Below are positions 1-8,836 of a stretch of 42,806 bases of DNA, piece after piece. The notes below the pieces were generated by a model. The model did not search any database. It had not been told where the DNA came from and saw nothing but the letters and a program-made list of their open reading frames with translations. Made by a program: the position numbers and the translations under genes. This DNA is from Flavobacteriales bacterium (GTDB lineage: Bacteria; Bacteroidota; Bacteroidia; Flavobacteriales; BACL11). The stretch spans positions 1 to 42,806 of the forward strand of contig JACNLP010000047.1 in assembly GCA_014381465.1 (NCBI GenBank), in the 5' to 3' direction. The first letter of the stretch is position 1; every line of letters starts with the position of its first letter.

Positions 1-57
1 AACCCCCGACTTCCTCCTTGTAAGGGAGGCACTCTGAACCAACTGAGTTAATCGCGC
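1..57 (-). tRNA. tRNA-Val (anticodon TAC), 3' part cut off by window edge
   Basis: Reverse complement GCGCGATTAACTCAGTTGGTTCAGAGTGCCTCCCTTACAAGGAGGAAGTCGGGGGTT. D stem ACTC/GAGT, anticodon stem CCTCC/GGAGG with loop CTTACAA (anticodon TAC), start of T arm GGGGGTT. Confidence 0.9.
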
Positions 58-116
58 AAAATTGAAGTGCAAATATATACGATTTCCCATTACAGACAAG
101 TTTTTAATAAAAGAAA

Positions 117-1328
117 TTATAGCACTTCAGCCACCACAAATGTACTTCCTCCAACAAAAATTAAGTCGTCTGTTTTGGCATGTTTTTTTGCATCAGCAAG
201 GGCTTTTTTTACAGAAGAAACAACACTACCTTTTAAGCCTAATTTTTTTGCTTTTTCCTGTAAGGATGAAGCGCTCATTGCTCTTGGAATTTCTGCTTTG
301 CAGAAATAATATTTTGCATTTTTTGGAAGCAGAGCTAATATATTGCTTACTTCTTTGTCGCTTACTGTTCCAAATACAAAGTGCAAATTTTGGTGGGGTG
401 TTTGTTTAATTTGTGTTACAATTTGTTTGATGCCATCTTCATTATGCCCAACATCACAAATGATTTTTGGGCTTTCGGATAAAGTTTGCCATCTCCCTAA
501 AAGTTTTGTATTTCCCACTACTTTATTGAGTCCATCTTTTATATTCTCAGCTGTAATCTCCCAACCTATTTTTTGGAGTTGCTTAATTGCAGCAAGAGCA
601 GTGCAGCTATTTTCTACTTGATACTTTCCTTTTAGGTCAGTTGTAAAAGCAGTAGCTTTCTCAGCATAATATAGAGATGCGTTTTTTTCAGTAGCAATAG
701 TTTTAAAAATTGTTTTTGTTGCCTCTTGCTCTTTACCAATAATGATAGGTGTATTTTCTTTTACGATTCCAGCTTTTTCTTTTGCAATATCTTCTATGGT
801 ATTTCCAAGTAGAGAGGTGTGGTCCAAGCCAATATTTGTAATGATTGAGAGTTCAGGATTTATGATATTTGTGCTATCTAATCTGCCGCCTAATCCTGTT
901 TCTATAACTGCAATATCTACTTTTTGATTTGCAAAAAAACTGAAAGCCAAAGCAACTGTCATTTCAAAAAAGGACATTTCTAATTTTTCAAAAAGATGTT
1001 TGTTTTCATCTACAAAATCAATGACTTTCTCTTCTGCAATCATCTGTCCATTTATTTTAATTCTTTCTCTAAAATCTTTTAAATGAGGAGAGGTGTAGAG
1101 TCCAACTTTATAGCCAGCTTCTTGCAGAATAGAAGCCAACATGTGTGCAGTTGAGCCCTTGCCATTTGTACCAGCAATATGTATGCTTTTGAATTGTTTC
1201 TGAGGGTTTCTTAAGTACTTAGTTGCTGCAACAATATTTCCTATATCCTCTTTGTAGGCGGCAATTCCATCTCTTTGATACATGGGTAATTTACTAAAAA
1301 GATAATCAAGCGTTTGCTTATAATCCAT
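117..1328 (-). CDS. folC: Bifunctional folylpolyglutamate synthase/dihydrofolate synthase
   Basis: 403 aa; HIAGTNGKGSTAHMLASIL P-loop, YTSPHL, GLGGRLDSTN and DVGHNEDG motifs of Mur-ligase-like FolC. Confidence 0.95.
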   Translation of the reverse strand: MDYKQTLDYLFSKLPMYQRDGIAAYKEDIGNIVAATKYLRNPQKQFKSIHIAGTNGKGSTAHMLASILQEAGYKVGLYTSPHLKDFRERIKINGQMIAEEKVIDFVDENKHLFEKLEMSFFEMTVALAFSFFANQKVDIAVIETGLGGRLDSTNIINPELSIITNIGLDHTSLLGNTIEDIAKEKAGIVKENTPIIIGKEQEATKTIFKTIATEKNASLYYAEKATAFTTDLKGKYQVENSCTALAAIKQLQKIGWEITAENIKDGLNKVVGNTKLLGRWQTLSESPKIICDVGHNEDGIKQIVTQIKQTPHQNLHFVFGTVSDKEVSNILALLPKNAKYYFCKAEIPRAMSASSLQEKAKKLGLKGSVVSSVKKALADAKKHAKTDDLIFVGGSTFVVAEVL

Positions 1329-2104
1329 CAGTTCAAGCTGAAATGATAAATTATTTTTCCTTGTTGATTAGTAGGGGCAGTTTGTTTAGGGTCGAACTTA
1401 GTTTTTAGGGCTGCAGCTTTTGCCCTTTGCAGGAGTTGTTTATTAAGAGTTGTTGAGCCTTTCGCCCCAGGAATAGCATTTATAACATTTCCTAATCTGT
1501 CAACAGTAATTAGAACAACAACTGTTCCTTCAACTTGAGTATTGTAAATTGGTTTTGCTTTAAATTCCACCTTTCTTCCTCCTAGTTGATAAGCCGTTCC
1601 ATCTTCTCCAATTCCTCCTCCTTCATATACATCAGCATTTGGATCTCCATCAATAACTCCTTGATTGCCATCTCCACCTTTTTCCCCCTCTGATGTATTA
1701 TTACTCTTTTTCTTTCCAGGATAGAGTGCTTTTTTATTTACTTCAGGTTTTTTCTCTTGAATTACCTCTTCTTTGGGTTCTTCCTCATTAAGAACTTCCT
1801 CTTTTTCTGTCTTCTCAACAGCTGGAGTTTCTACTTCTGTTTGTGTAATGATTTCCTCAGTGCTTTGAATTTGTTCCTCTATTACTTCTTCCTCTACTAT
1901 TTCAGTAATTTCTTCAATATCTTCTGGTTCATCTTCTCCCATTCCTTCATCAGAATATCCAAAGTTGATACTTATTCCTTCCTCAGCTGGTGGGGGGTCT
2001 TGATATTTTAATCCCAAGAAAAGAAAGGCAACTAAAAGTAGCGCATGAAACAATATTGTTCCAATGATCCCTTTTCTTTTGTTTTTCTTCTCTGAGGAAG
2101 TCAT
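1328..2104 (-). CDS. Energy transducer TonB family protein with long Glu-rich linker
   Basis: N-terminal TM helix (GIIGTILFHALLLVAFLFLGL), acidic linker, C-terminal TonB-like domain; directly followed by exbD and exbB. Confidence 0.85.
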   Translation of the reverse strand: MTSSEKKNKRKGIIGTILFHALLLVAFLFLGLKYQDPPPAEEGISINFGYSDEGMGEDEPEDIEEITEIVEEEVIEEQIQSTEEIITQTEVETPAVEKTEKEEVLNEEEPKEEVIQEKKPEVNKKALYPGKKKSNNTSEGEKGGDGNQGVIDGDPNADVYEGGGIGEDGTAYQLGGRKVEFKAKPIYNTQVEGTVVVLITVDRLGNVINAIPGAKGSTTLNKQLLQRAKAAALKTKFDPKQTAPTNQQGKIIYHFSLN

Positions 2105-2105
2105 C

Positions 2106-2498
2106 TTAATTTGGGGTTGTTGCTAATACAATTTTGTATTTATTTCGATAAGCAATGTCCATTACTTTTACTACATGTTCAATAGCAACTGATTTGTCAG
2201 TATGTAAGATAATTGCAGGTTCTTGATCCTTATTGATGAGTAATTTTAGCTCCCCTTCAATTGTGTTTTCTGATACTGGATTCTCATTGATATAAAACTG
2301 AATATCTTTTGTTATTGAAATTGAAATTGTTTGTTTCTCAAGAGTTTTAGCTTTACTTGAAGGGAGTAAAAGCTTTAAAGCGTTAGGGCTTACTAGTGTA
2401 GAAGTAAGCATGAAAAAGATAAGCAATAAGAAAACTATATCCGTCATTGAGGACATGTTAAAATTTGGAGTTACCTTATTTCTGCTTCTTAATCCCAT
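2106..2498 (-). CDS. exbD: Biopolymer transporter ExbD/TolR
   Basis: 130 aa; NMSSMTDIVFLLLIFFMLTSTLV single TM with the conserved Asp. Confidence 0.92.
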   Translation of the reverse strand: MGLRSRNKVTPNFNMSSMTDIVFLLLIFFMLTSTLVSPNALKLLLPSSKAKTLEKQTISISITKDIQFYINENPVSENTIEGELKLLINKDQEPAIILHTDKSVAIEHVVKVMDIAYRNKYKIVLATTPN

Positions 2499-3193
2499 TA
2501 TTCGTTATGGTGTAAAAGGTCAAGGAACTCTGTTGTTTTCGCTTCTAACATAAACACAACTTTATCCACTTTTGATACTAAATAGTTGTAGGCAATAAAT
2601 GCAATAATTCCTACTATCAAACCTGCAACAGTTGTTGTCATTGCAGTATAAATCCCCTTTGATAGCATCTCAACATCAATATTCCCTCCTGCACTTGCCA
2701 TTTCATGAAAGGCAACAATCATCCCAATTACAGTTCCTAAAAACCCAATCATTGGGGCAGCCCCAGAGATTGTAGCCAAATTAGCAAGATTGTTTTCCAT
2801 TTTATAAACTTCTAACTTTCCTTGATTTTCAATTGCTGATGAAATATCAGTCATAGGTTTGTCAATTCTGTTTACTCCTTTTTCAATCATTCTTGAAATA
2901 GGGCTATCGGTATTTCTGCATAAAGTTTTTGCAGCTTCAATATCTTTGGCTTCCACAAAATTCTGTATGCTTTTCAGGAAATTTGCATCTTCCTTACTTG
3001 CTTTATTGATTGCTGAGTATCTTTCAATCAAAATATAAATAGCAAAAATAGATAAGATACCTAATGCTCCCATCACTAAGTTTCCTCCAATTCCTCCAGA
3101 GGTAATTAAATCAACAACTGATAATGTTTTTTCTGTAATCTCAGGATTTGTTAAGCTATCTGAAACGGTTTGTATTTGTAATAAGAGACTCAT
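2498..3193 (-). CDS. exbB: MotA/TolQ/ExbB proton channel family protein
   Basis: 231 aa; GAAPMIGFLGTVIGMIVAF and AMTTTVAGLIVGIIAFIAYN motifs; operon with exbD/tonB. Confidence 0.93.
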   Translation of the reverse strand: MSLLLQIQTVSDSLTNPEITEKTLSVVDLITSGGIGGNLVMGALGILSIFAIYILIERYSAINKASKEDANFLKSIQNFVEAKDIEAAKTLCRNTDSPISRMIEKGVNRIDKPMTDISSAIENQGKLEVYKMENNLANLATISGAAPMIGFLGTVIGMIVAFHEMASAGGNIDVEMLSKGIYTAMTTTVAGLIVGIIAFIAYNYLVSKVDKVVFMLEAKTTEFLDLLHHNE

Positions 3194-3228
3194 ATATTGT
3201 GTTTTATATTAAACGAAACTTTTTATTT

Positions 3229-4530
3229 TTATTGCATAAAGATATAAGTGGCAGCTCCTGCTAAATAGCCCATTAAAGCTAAAAGCGATATATTTTTTAA
3301 GTACCAAATAAAGTCCACTTTTAAAATACCCATTACGGCAACTCCAGCTGCTGAACCAATAATTAAAACCGAACCTCCAGTTCCTGCACAATATGCTAAA
3401 AATTCCCAGAATATTCCATCAGTAGCATAATGCCCACTCTCTGCAATTGGGTACATTCCCATTGCACCTGCTACTAATGGTACATTATCTACAATTGAGG
3501 AAAGTAACCCAATAATTATATTTATAATGTAGATTCCTTCTGTAGTTTGTCCATTAAATGTATCGTTTAAATAAGTAGCTACAATATCTAACTGCCCAGC
3601 AGCTTGCAAAGATGCAACTGCCAATAAAATCCCTAAAAAGAAAAATACTGTTGGCACATCAACTTTTCTTAGAACCCCAATAACAGAGAGCTCTAATTTA
3701 TGCTCTTTATTTTTACTTCTGTGTAGGATTTCTGTAGTTAGCCATAAAAGCCCCAAAGATAAAAGCATGCCAACATAAGGCGGTAGATGAGTTATTGTTT
3801 TAAATACAGGAACAAATAATAATCCAGCTACTCCCATGTAAAAAATTAGGTTTCTCTCAAATGAAGTTGTTGGGTCTAAGTAATGTTCTTTACTTTCTAC
3901 TATTATTGGTCTATGAATTTCCCCTTTTAGCTTGAAGGTTAAATAAATTAAAGGCACTAAAGCAGTAACTACTGATGGTAAAAATACTGATGTTATGATA
4001 TTGGAAGCGGTAACTTGCCCTCCAATCCAAAGCATAATAGTGGTTACATCACCAATTGGCGACCAAGCCCCACCCGCATTAGCCGATAGGATTACCATAC
4101 CGGCAAACATCCATAAGTCTTCTTTATCCTTAATTAGTTTAGTAAGTAAAGCGGCCATAACAATGGCTGTTGTTAAGTTGTCCAAAGCAGCAGAGAAGAA
4201 GAAAGTTATAATACATAGAATCCACATTAAAGCTACCTTTTTGTTGGTTGTAATTTTGTCAGTAATAATTGCAAAACCCTCATGAGCATCTATCAGTTCA
4301 ACAATAGTCATTGCTCCTAAAAGGAAGAATAAAATTTCTGCAATATCCACTAAGTGGTGCGATAAATGTTCGTTCATATGGTGAGCATCAACTCCAGAAA
4401 AGGCATAAAGTGCCCAGCAAATTCCTCCTATTAAAAGTGCTGAAGCGGCTTTGTCAACTTTTATTGAGTGCTCCAAGGCAATTGCCATGTATCCAAGTAC
4501 GAATACAAGAATCATAAGTGTAATAATCAT
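3229..4530 (-). CDS. nhaD: Sodium:proton antiporter NhaD family
   Basis: 433 aa polytopic protein; AALDNLTTAIVMAALLTKL, NAGGAWSPIGDVTTIMLWI and SSIVDNVPLVAGAMGMY motifs of NhaD/ArsB-type transporters. Confidence 0.9.
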   Translation of the reverse strand: MIITLMILVFVLGYMAIALEHSIKVDKAASALLIGGICWALYAFSGVDAHHMNEHLSHHLVDIAEILFFLLGAMTIVELIDAHEGFAIITDKITTNKKVALMWILCIITFFFSAALDNLTTAIVMAALLTKLIKDKEDLWMFAGMVILSANAGGAWSPIGDVTTIMLWIGGQVTASNIITSVFLPSVVTALVPLIYLTFKLKGEIHRPIIVESKEHYLDPTTSFERNLIFYMGVAGLLFVPVFKTITHLPPYVGMLLSLGLLWLTTEILHRSKNKEHKLELSVIGVLRKVDVPTVFFFLGILLAVASLQAAGQLDIVATYLNDTFNGQTTEGIYIINIIIGLLSSIVDNVPLVAGAMGMYPIAESGHYATDGIFWEFLAYCAGTGGSVLIIGSAAGVAVMGILKVDFIWYLKNISLLALMGYLAGAATYIFMQ

Positions 4531-4537
4531 AAGTTTT

Positions 4538-4592
4538 TTGTTGGTTGTTAGTTTATAATTGTTGGTTGATGGTTGTTGGTTGTTAGTTTATA
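4538..4592. repeat. Two exact 20-bp direct repeats (TTGTTGGTTGTTAGTTTATA), 35-bp period, in the nhaD upstream region
   Basis: TTGTTGGTTGTTAGTTTATA at 4538-4557 and 4573-4592, separated by related TTGTTGGTTGATGG sequence. Confidence 0.85.
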
Positions 4593-4654
4593 GTTGCAAT
4601 TACTCTTTCACTGTTATCTAATATCTGAAAGCGTAGCGCTCTTACATCTATTTT

Positions 4655-5749
4655 CTATTTCTGCAAATATACTGTTGTAGATGGGAAAGCAAAATCAGAA
4701 TTGTGTTTTTTTACAATGTCCATTATTTTGTAATTTACATCCTCTTTTACATCAATTAAATCGCCCCATTTTGGGCTGTCAACAAAGTACATAACCAAGA
4801 TGTCTAAAGAGCTTGATCCAAATTCTTGAAACCTCACCTTTCCATCTTGGTTTGTTTTAGGATGTTGATTTATCATTTCTTGAATGTCTGCAACAATTGC
4901 TTTAATTTGATCAATTGAAGTTTCATAGGTAACGCCAATATGGAACTTAACTCTTCTTACAGGTCGCATCCCAAGATTATCTAATTCTGCATCAATCATT
5001 TTTTTGTTAGGTACTGTAACTAAACTCTTGTCAAAAGTTCTTATTCTAGTGCTTCTAAATCCTACTTTTTCTACTGTACCAGTTACCGTTCCAACCGTAA
5101 CAGTATCGCCTACTGTAAAGGGTTGATCAAAGAATATTGTGAAAGAACCCAATAGGTTTTCTAAACTTTCTTTAGATGCCATTGCTAGCGCAATACCTCC
5201 AATTCCAAGTCCTGTTGCAAGAGCAGTAATATTAACATTAAATACATTTCCCATTATGATGAATACCGCAAAAACATAAGTAATTATTTTTACAATTTCA
5301 ATGAGAAAAGGAATGAGCTGATCATCCATTTTGTTCTCAGTTTTTTCAGTTCTCTTATACAGAATTAAACCAACATAATCAACTAATTTTAAAATAATCC
5401 AAAATACAGAATAGACATATATTAGAGAAAATCCTTTATTGATAAGCATGCGCAATCCCATTTCGTTTTCAGGAGCTAAATTCCAAGTTGGTGGGTATTG
5501 AATGTGTCCCACTCCTAAATAGATAATGGAAAGCATAATGCATAATCCAATTGGTTTTGTTAAGAGTTCATCAAATTTTTCTACCCCTACTTCTGTGTCT
5601 TTTTTATTTACAATTTTAAACAGGAGATGACTTAAATACTTTGAGATTAATTTTTTAAAAATAAATCCTAAAAGAACTGCTCCAATAAACCAAGTGTAAT
5701 CCTGAATTGTATTGCCTAGTATTTCGGTGAGTAAAAATTGTGTATCCAT
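4655..5749 (-). CDS. MscS family mechanosensitive ion channel
   Basis: 364 aa; ALATGLGIGGIALAMASKESLENLLGSFTIFFDQPFTVGDTV is the MscS pore/beta-domain signature. Confidence 0.94.
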   Translation of the reverse strand: MDTQFLLTEILGNTIQDYTWFIGAVLLGFIFKKLISKYLSHLLFKIVNKKDTEVGVEKFDELLTKPIGLCIMLSIIYLGVGHIQYPPTWNLAPENEMGLRMLINKGFSLIYVYSVFWIILKLVDYVGLILYKRTEKTENKMDDQLIPFLIEIVKIITYVFAVFIIMGNVFNVNITALATGLGIGGIALAMASKESLENLLGSFTIFFDQPFTVGDTVTVGTVTGTVEKVGFRSTRIRTFDKSLVTVPNKKMIDAELDNLGMRPVRRVKFHIGVTYETSIDQIKAIVADIQEMINQHPKTNQDGKVRFQEFGSSSLDILVMYFVDSPKWGDLIDVKEDVNYKIMDIVKKHNSDFAFPSTTVYLQK

Positions 5750-5762
5750 AAGTTTAATTTTT

Positions 5763-6989
5763 TTATACTAATTGTTTTAATGCAATTTCAAATGCCGTTT
5801 TTGAGATGTTATTTTTAGAAATATTTTTTTTATGAACCTTTTGTAAGGCATCTTTTATAGTTTTAGAAACTGCATCAAAGATAGCAATATCTTTCATTTG
5901 ACAATCATCTTGCATAAAGTAAGAGAATGCACGAGCCATCCCACAATTTGCAATAAAATCAGGCAGTACACTTACTCTTTCATCTGCACTTTTTGATATT
6001 GGGCCAAAGAAAATTTCTTTGTCAGCAAAAGGTACATTTGCCCCTGATGAAATAACCTCTAAACCATTATTTACCATTTGGTCTAACTGGTTTTGAGAGA
6101 GTAATCTTGATGCTGCTGCTGGAACAAAAATTTCAGCACCAACACTCCATATTTTCTCGTTTACTTCCTTAAAAGATAGCATGTTTCCAGCTTCTAAAAA
6201 GTTAGAAGTTCTATCTTCTAATAATGATTTAATTTCCTCAAAAGTATAGCCATCAGTATTTACAATTCCACCTACTTTGTCAATAATTCCAACAATAATT
6301 GCTCCCTCTTGTGCTAAATAATATGCTGCAGCACCTGCTACATTACCCCAGCCTTGTATGATAACTCTTTTTCCTTTTACATCTCCGCCATAAATATTGT
6401 AGTAGTGCAGAATTGCTTCTGCAACTCCATAGCCTGTAATCAAATCTCCTACTGAATAATCTTTATTTGGATTTGGAGTAAGATTACTATCTCTTATAAT
6501 TAAAGGAACTCCTTCTTTAAGTTGGTTAATAATTTTTATAGTTCCATCTTCATCTTTTTTATGATGACCATTTATTACTCCCTCTAATGGAAATAGTATA
6601 CCTTCTTCCTCACACATTGGCATTACCTCATGCACTTCATCTACATTCATATCGCCACCTGTTCCGTAATAGGTTTTTAAGAGTGGTTTTGCAGCTGAGT
6701 ACCATCTTCTTAAAACTTCTTTTTTTCTTGGGTCTCTTGGGTCAAAATTAATTCCTGATTTTCCACCACCAATTGGAGGTCCTGCAACTGTAAATTTAAC
6801 CTCCATAGTTTTTGCAAGTGCCAAAACTTCATCTTTCGTTACGCCTACTCTCATTCTTGTTCCTCCTGCAGCTGCTCCACCTCTTAATGAGTTGATTACT
6901 ATCCATCCTTCAGCATCAGTTTCCGCATCTTTCCATTCAAAAACCACAACAGGTTTTTTGTCTTCAAACTTCTTTAATAACTCTTCCAT
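5763..6989 (-). CDS. Glu/Leu/Phe/Val dehydrogenase
   Basis: 408 aa; GGAAAGGTRMR, PIGGGKSGI and VIIQGWGNVAGAAAYYLAQEGA motifs. Confidence 0.92.
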   Translation of the reverse strand: MEELLKKFEDKKPVVVFEWKDAETDAEGWIVINSLRGGAAAGGTRMRVGVTKDEVLALAKTMEVKFTVAGPPIGGGKSGINFDPRDPRKKEVLRRWYSAAKPLLKTYYGTGGDMNVDEVHEVMPMCEEEGILFPLEGVINGHHKKDEDGTIKIINQLKEGVPLIIRDSNLTPNPNKDYSVGDLITGYGVAEAILHYYNIYGGDVKGKRVIIQGWGNVAGAAAYYLAQEGAIIVGIIDKVGGIVNTDGYTFEEIKSLLEDRTSNFLEAGNMLSFKEVNEKIWSVGAEIFVPAAASRLLSQNQLDQMVNNGLEVISSGANVPFADKEIFFGPISKSADERVSVLPDFIANCGMARAFSYFMQDDCQMKDIAIFDAVSKTIKDALQKVHKKNISKNNISKTAFEIALKQLV

Positions 6990-7066
6990 TTCTTAAGGAT
7001 TAAAATTTTTGCAAATGTATTAATAAGACATTAGAATAGAGAATAAAATCAAATATTAGACGCCAC

Positions 7067-7783
7067 TTATAAAACTCCTATTTGGTTGAGTAAGAATTTT
7101 CCTAAAGTGGCACTTCCATAAATAATAAATTGCACTGCATTTAATCGATTTTTCTTTATGTCAAATTCTTGTTTGTAATGTTCCCAACCCTTTTGTTTTG
7201 AGATACCATCATTGCCGCAAATGGCAAAATTAAAATCAAAATAATATGCTTTTATGTTTTCTAAAAACAGACTTAAATTAAAATCGTAATCTGCCAAAAT
7301 AGAATATTGTGTATTGAATTTTTTAGCATAAAAACATCTTTTATGATAAACTGCACCTTGATGATGGATACTATTTTTTATAAATAGTTTATTGGAAAGT
7401 TCCCCATTGAATTCTTCATTATTTTGATAAATAATATTTCCAAAAATCAAAATAGAGTCTTCTAATTCCTCAGAAAAAATATTTTGAAAAGCATCTTTAC
7501 AAATTTTATCATCCGCACCCAAAAAATAAAGCCAATCACCATTTGCTTTACTAATGCCTTTATTCATTGCATCATATATATTCTTATCTATTGTGCTTTC
7601 CCAATAACTTATTTTACTCTCATATTTCTTAATAATATCCAAAGTGCCATCATCTGATTTTCCGTCAATAATGATTAGCTCATAATCGGTAAAAATTTGA
7701 TTTATTACACTTTCAATTGCATTTTGCAGATGCTGTTTTTGATTTAAAACAGGAATAATAATACTTACTTTTGGATATTGCAC
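7067..7783 (-). CDS. Glycosyltransferase family 2
   Basis: 238 aa; PKVSIIIPVLNQKQHLQNAIESVINQ...YELIIIDGKSDDGT...DKNIYDAMNKGISKANGDWLYFLGADD. Confidence 0.93.
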   Translation of the reverse strand: MQYPKVSIIIPVLNQKQHLQNAIESVINQIFTDYELIIIDGKSDDGTLDIIKKYESKISYWESTIDKNIYDAMNKGISKANGDWLYFLGADDKICKDAFQNIFSEELEDSILIFGNIIYQNNEEFNGELSNKLFIKNSIHHQGAVYHKRCFYAKKFNTQYSILADYDFNLSLFLENIKAYYFDFNFAICGNDGISKQKGWEHYKQEFDIKKNRLNAVQFIIYGSATLGKFLLNQIGVL

Positions 7784-7792
7784 TTTCAGTAT

Positions 7793-8473
7793 TTAAATGT
7801 TTTCGCTACTAGTTTCTACAAGAGAACGGTTTTCACAAACAAAAGTATGAGAAGGAAACTTTTTTATAATGGAATAATCATGAGTAGCAACAATTATTGT
7901 TGTGCCTTTATCATTTATTTCTTTCAAGAGTGCAATTATTTTCTCTGATTTTTCTGGGTCTAAATTTCCAGTAGGTTCATCCGCTAAAATAATTTCAGGA
8001 TGGTTTAAAAGAGCTCTTGCAATTGTTGCTCTTTGCTGCTCTCCACCAGAGAGTTCGTAAAGCATTTTTTCTTCACAATTTTCCAAATGTACATTATCCA
8101 ATACTTCTTTTATTCTTCCATCAATTTTATCTTTATCCTTCCATCCAGTTGCTTTTAAAATAAAGTTCAAATTATCATAAAGATTTCTGTCAGTTAAAAG
8201 TTGAAAATCTTGAAAAACAATGCCTAATTTTCGCCTTAAATTTGAAATGTTATCATCATTTAATTTTTCCACATCATAGTCTAAAACTGATATACTTCCT
8301 TTTTTTATAGGAAGCTCAGCATATAATGATTTTAGTAAGCTACTTTTTCCGCTTCCAGTTTTGCCGATAATATAGATAAACTCTCCAGAAGATATTTTAA
8401 AATTAAGATTCTGAAAAATGATATTTGTTTTTTGCAAAATATCAACTGCTTTAAATTCAATAATTGTTTTCAT
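7793..8473 (-). CDS. ftsE: FtsE-like cell division ABC transporter ATP-binding protein
   Basis: 226 aa; Walker A GKTGSGKSSLL, signature LSGGEQQRATIARAL, Walker B IILADEPTGNLDP. FtsE/LolD-type ATPase; FtsE by overall similarity. Confidence 0.82.
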   Translation of the reverse strand: MKTIIEFKAVDILQKTNIIFQNLNFKISSGEFIYIIGKTGSGKSSLLKSLYAELPIKKGSISVLDYDVEKLNDDNISNLRRKLGIVFQDFQLLTDRNLYDNLNFILKATGWKDKDKIDGRIKEVLDNVHLENCEEKMLYELSGGEQQRATIARALLNHPEIILADEPTGNLDPEKSEKIIALLKEINDKGTTIIVATHDYSIIKKFPSHTFVCENRSLVETSSENI

Positions 8474-8682
8474 AATATGATGTCAATATTTTTTAATTTT
8501 CCAAAAGGAATTGTTTCTAAGACGGTCATTATCAAACTTGTATATTCTTCTAGATTACTTTTTTTAATTCCAGATTTTTGTTGGTCCAACCTGAAATAAG
8601 CACGCAAAGTCATGTCCTTATCTCTTATTTGTACAAAATCAGGAATTTTACCAGTTCCTTTTATTTTTAAAATATAAGCCAT
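8470..8682 (-). CDS. Small conserved hypothetical protein, translationally coupled to the ftsE-like gene
   Basis: 70 aa ORF whose TGA stop overlaps the ftsE-like ATG (ATGA). Confidence 0.75.
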   Translation of the reverse strand: MAYILKIKGTGKIPDFVQIRDKDMTLRAYFRLDQQKSGIKKSNLEEYTSLIMTVLETIPFGKLKNIDIIL

Positions 8683-8713
8683 TAAAATTTAGTAAATGCA
8701 AAGTAAAGAAATT

Positions 8714-8735
8714 ATTACATTTGTAAGAATGTAAT
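8714..8735. promoter_or_regulatory. 8-bp inverted repeat ATTACATT-tgtaag-AATGTAAT in divergent intergenic region
   Basis: Perfect arms read directly from sequence; includes TACATTTG, a match to the Bacteroidota -7 box. Confidence 0.5.
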
Positions 8736-8750
8736 TTTACTCGAATTGTT

Positions 8751-8808
8751 AGCTATGTATGTTGAAAACTTATGATTGCAGCTATGTTTGTTAGATACTT
8801 ATATTTTC
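8751..8808 (+). promoter_or_regulatory. 29-bp imperfect tandem duplication carrying TTG-N18-TATGTTTG promoter upstream of TPR gene
   Basis: AGCTATGTATGTTGAAAACTTATGATTGC then AGCTATGTTTGTTAGATACTTATATTTTC (22/29 identical). TTG 8762-8764, TATGTTTG 8783-8790 fits the Bacteroidota consensus TTG..TAnnTTTG. Confidence 0.6.
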
Positions 8809-8836
8809 TATTTTTAATTTTGTTATTTTAAACTAA

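Noticed and set aside
62-409. Plus-strand ORFs opposite folC (62..409, 67..309, 343..621, 742..927)
   Set aside because: Fully antisense to the well-supported folC; low-complexity F/L-rich translations.
1757-2011. 84-aa plus-strand ORF opposite the TonB linker
   Set aside because: F/L/S-rich complement of the Glu-rich linker codons; artefact of composition.
3209-3391. 60-aa minus-strand ORF overlapping nhaD in another frame
   Set aside because: Same-strand, alternative-frame overlap with the NhaD C-terminus; Cys/Phe/Ser-rich with no recognisable motif.
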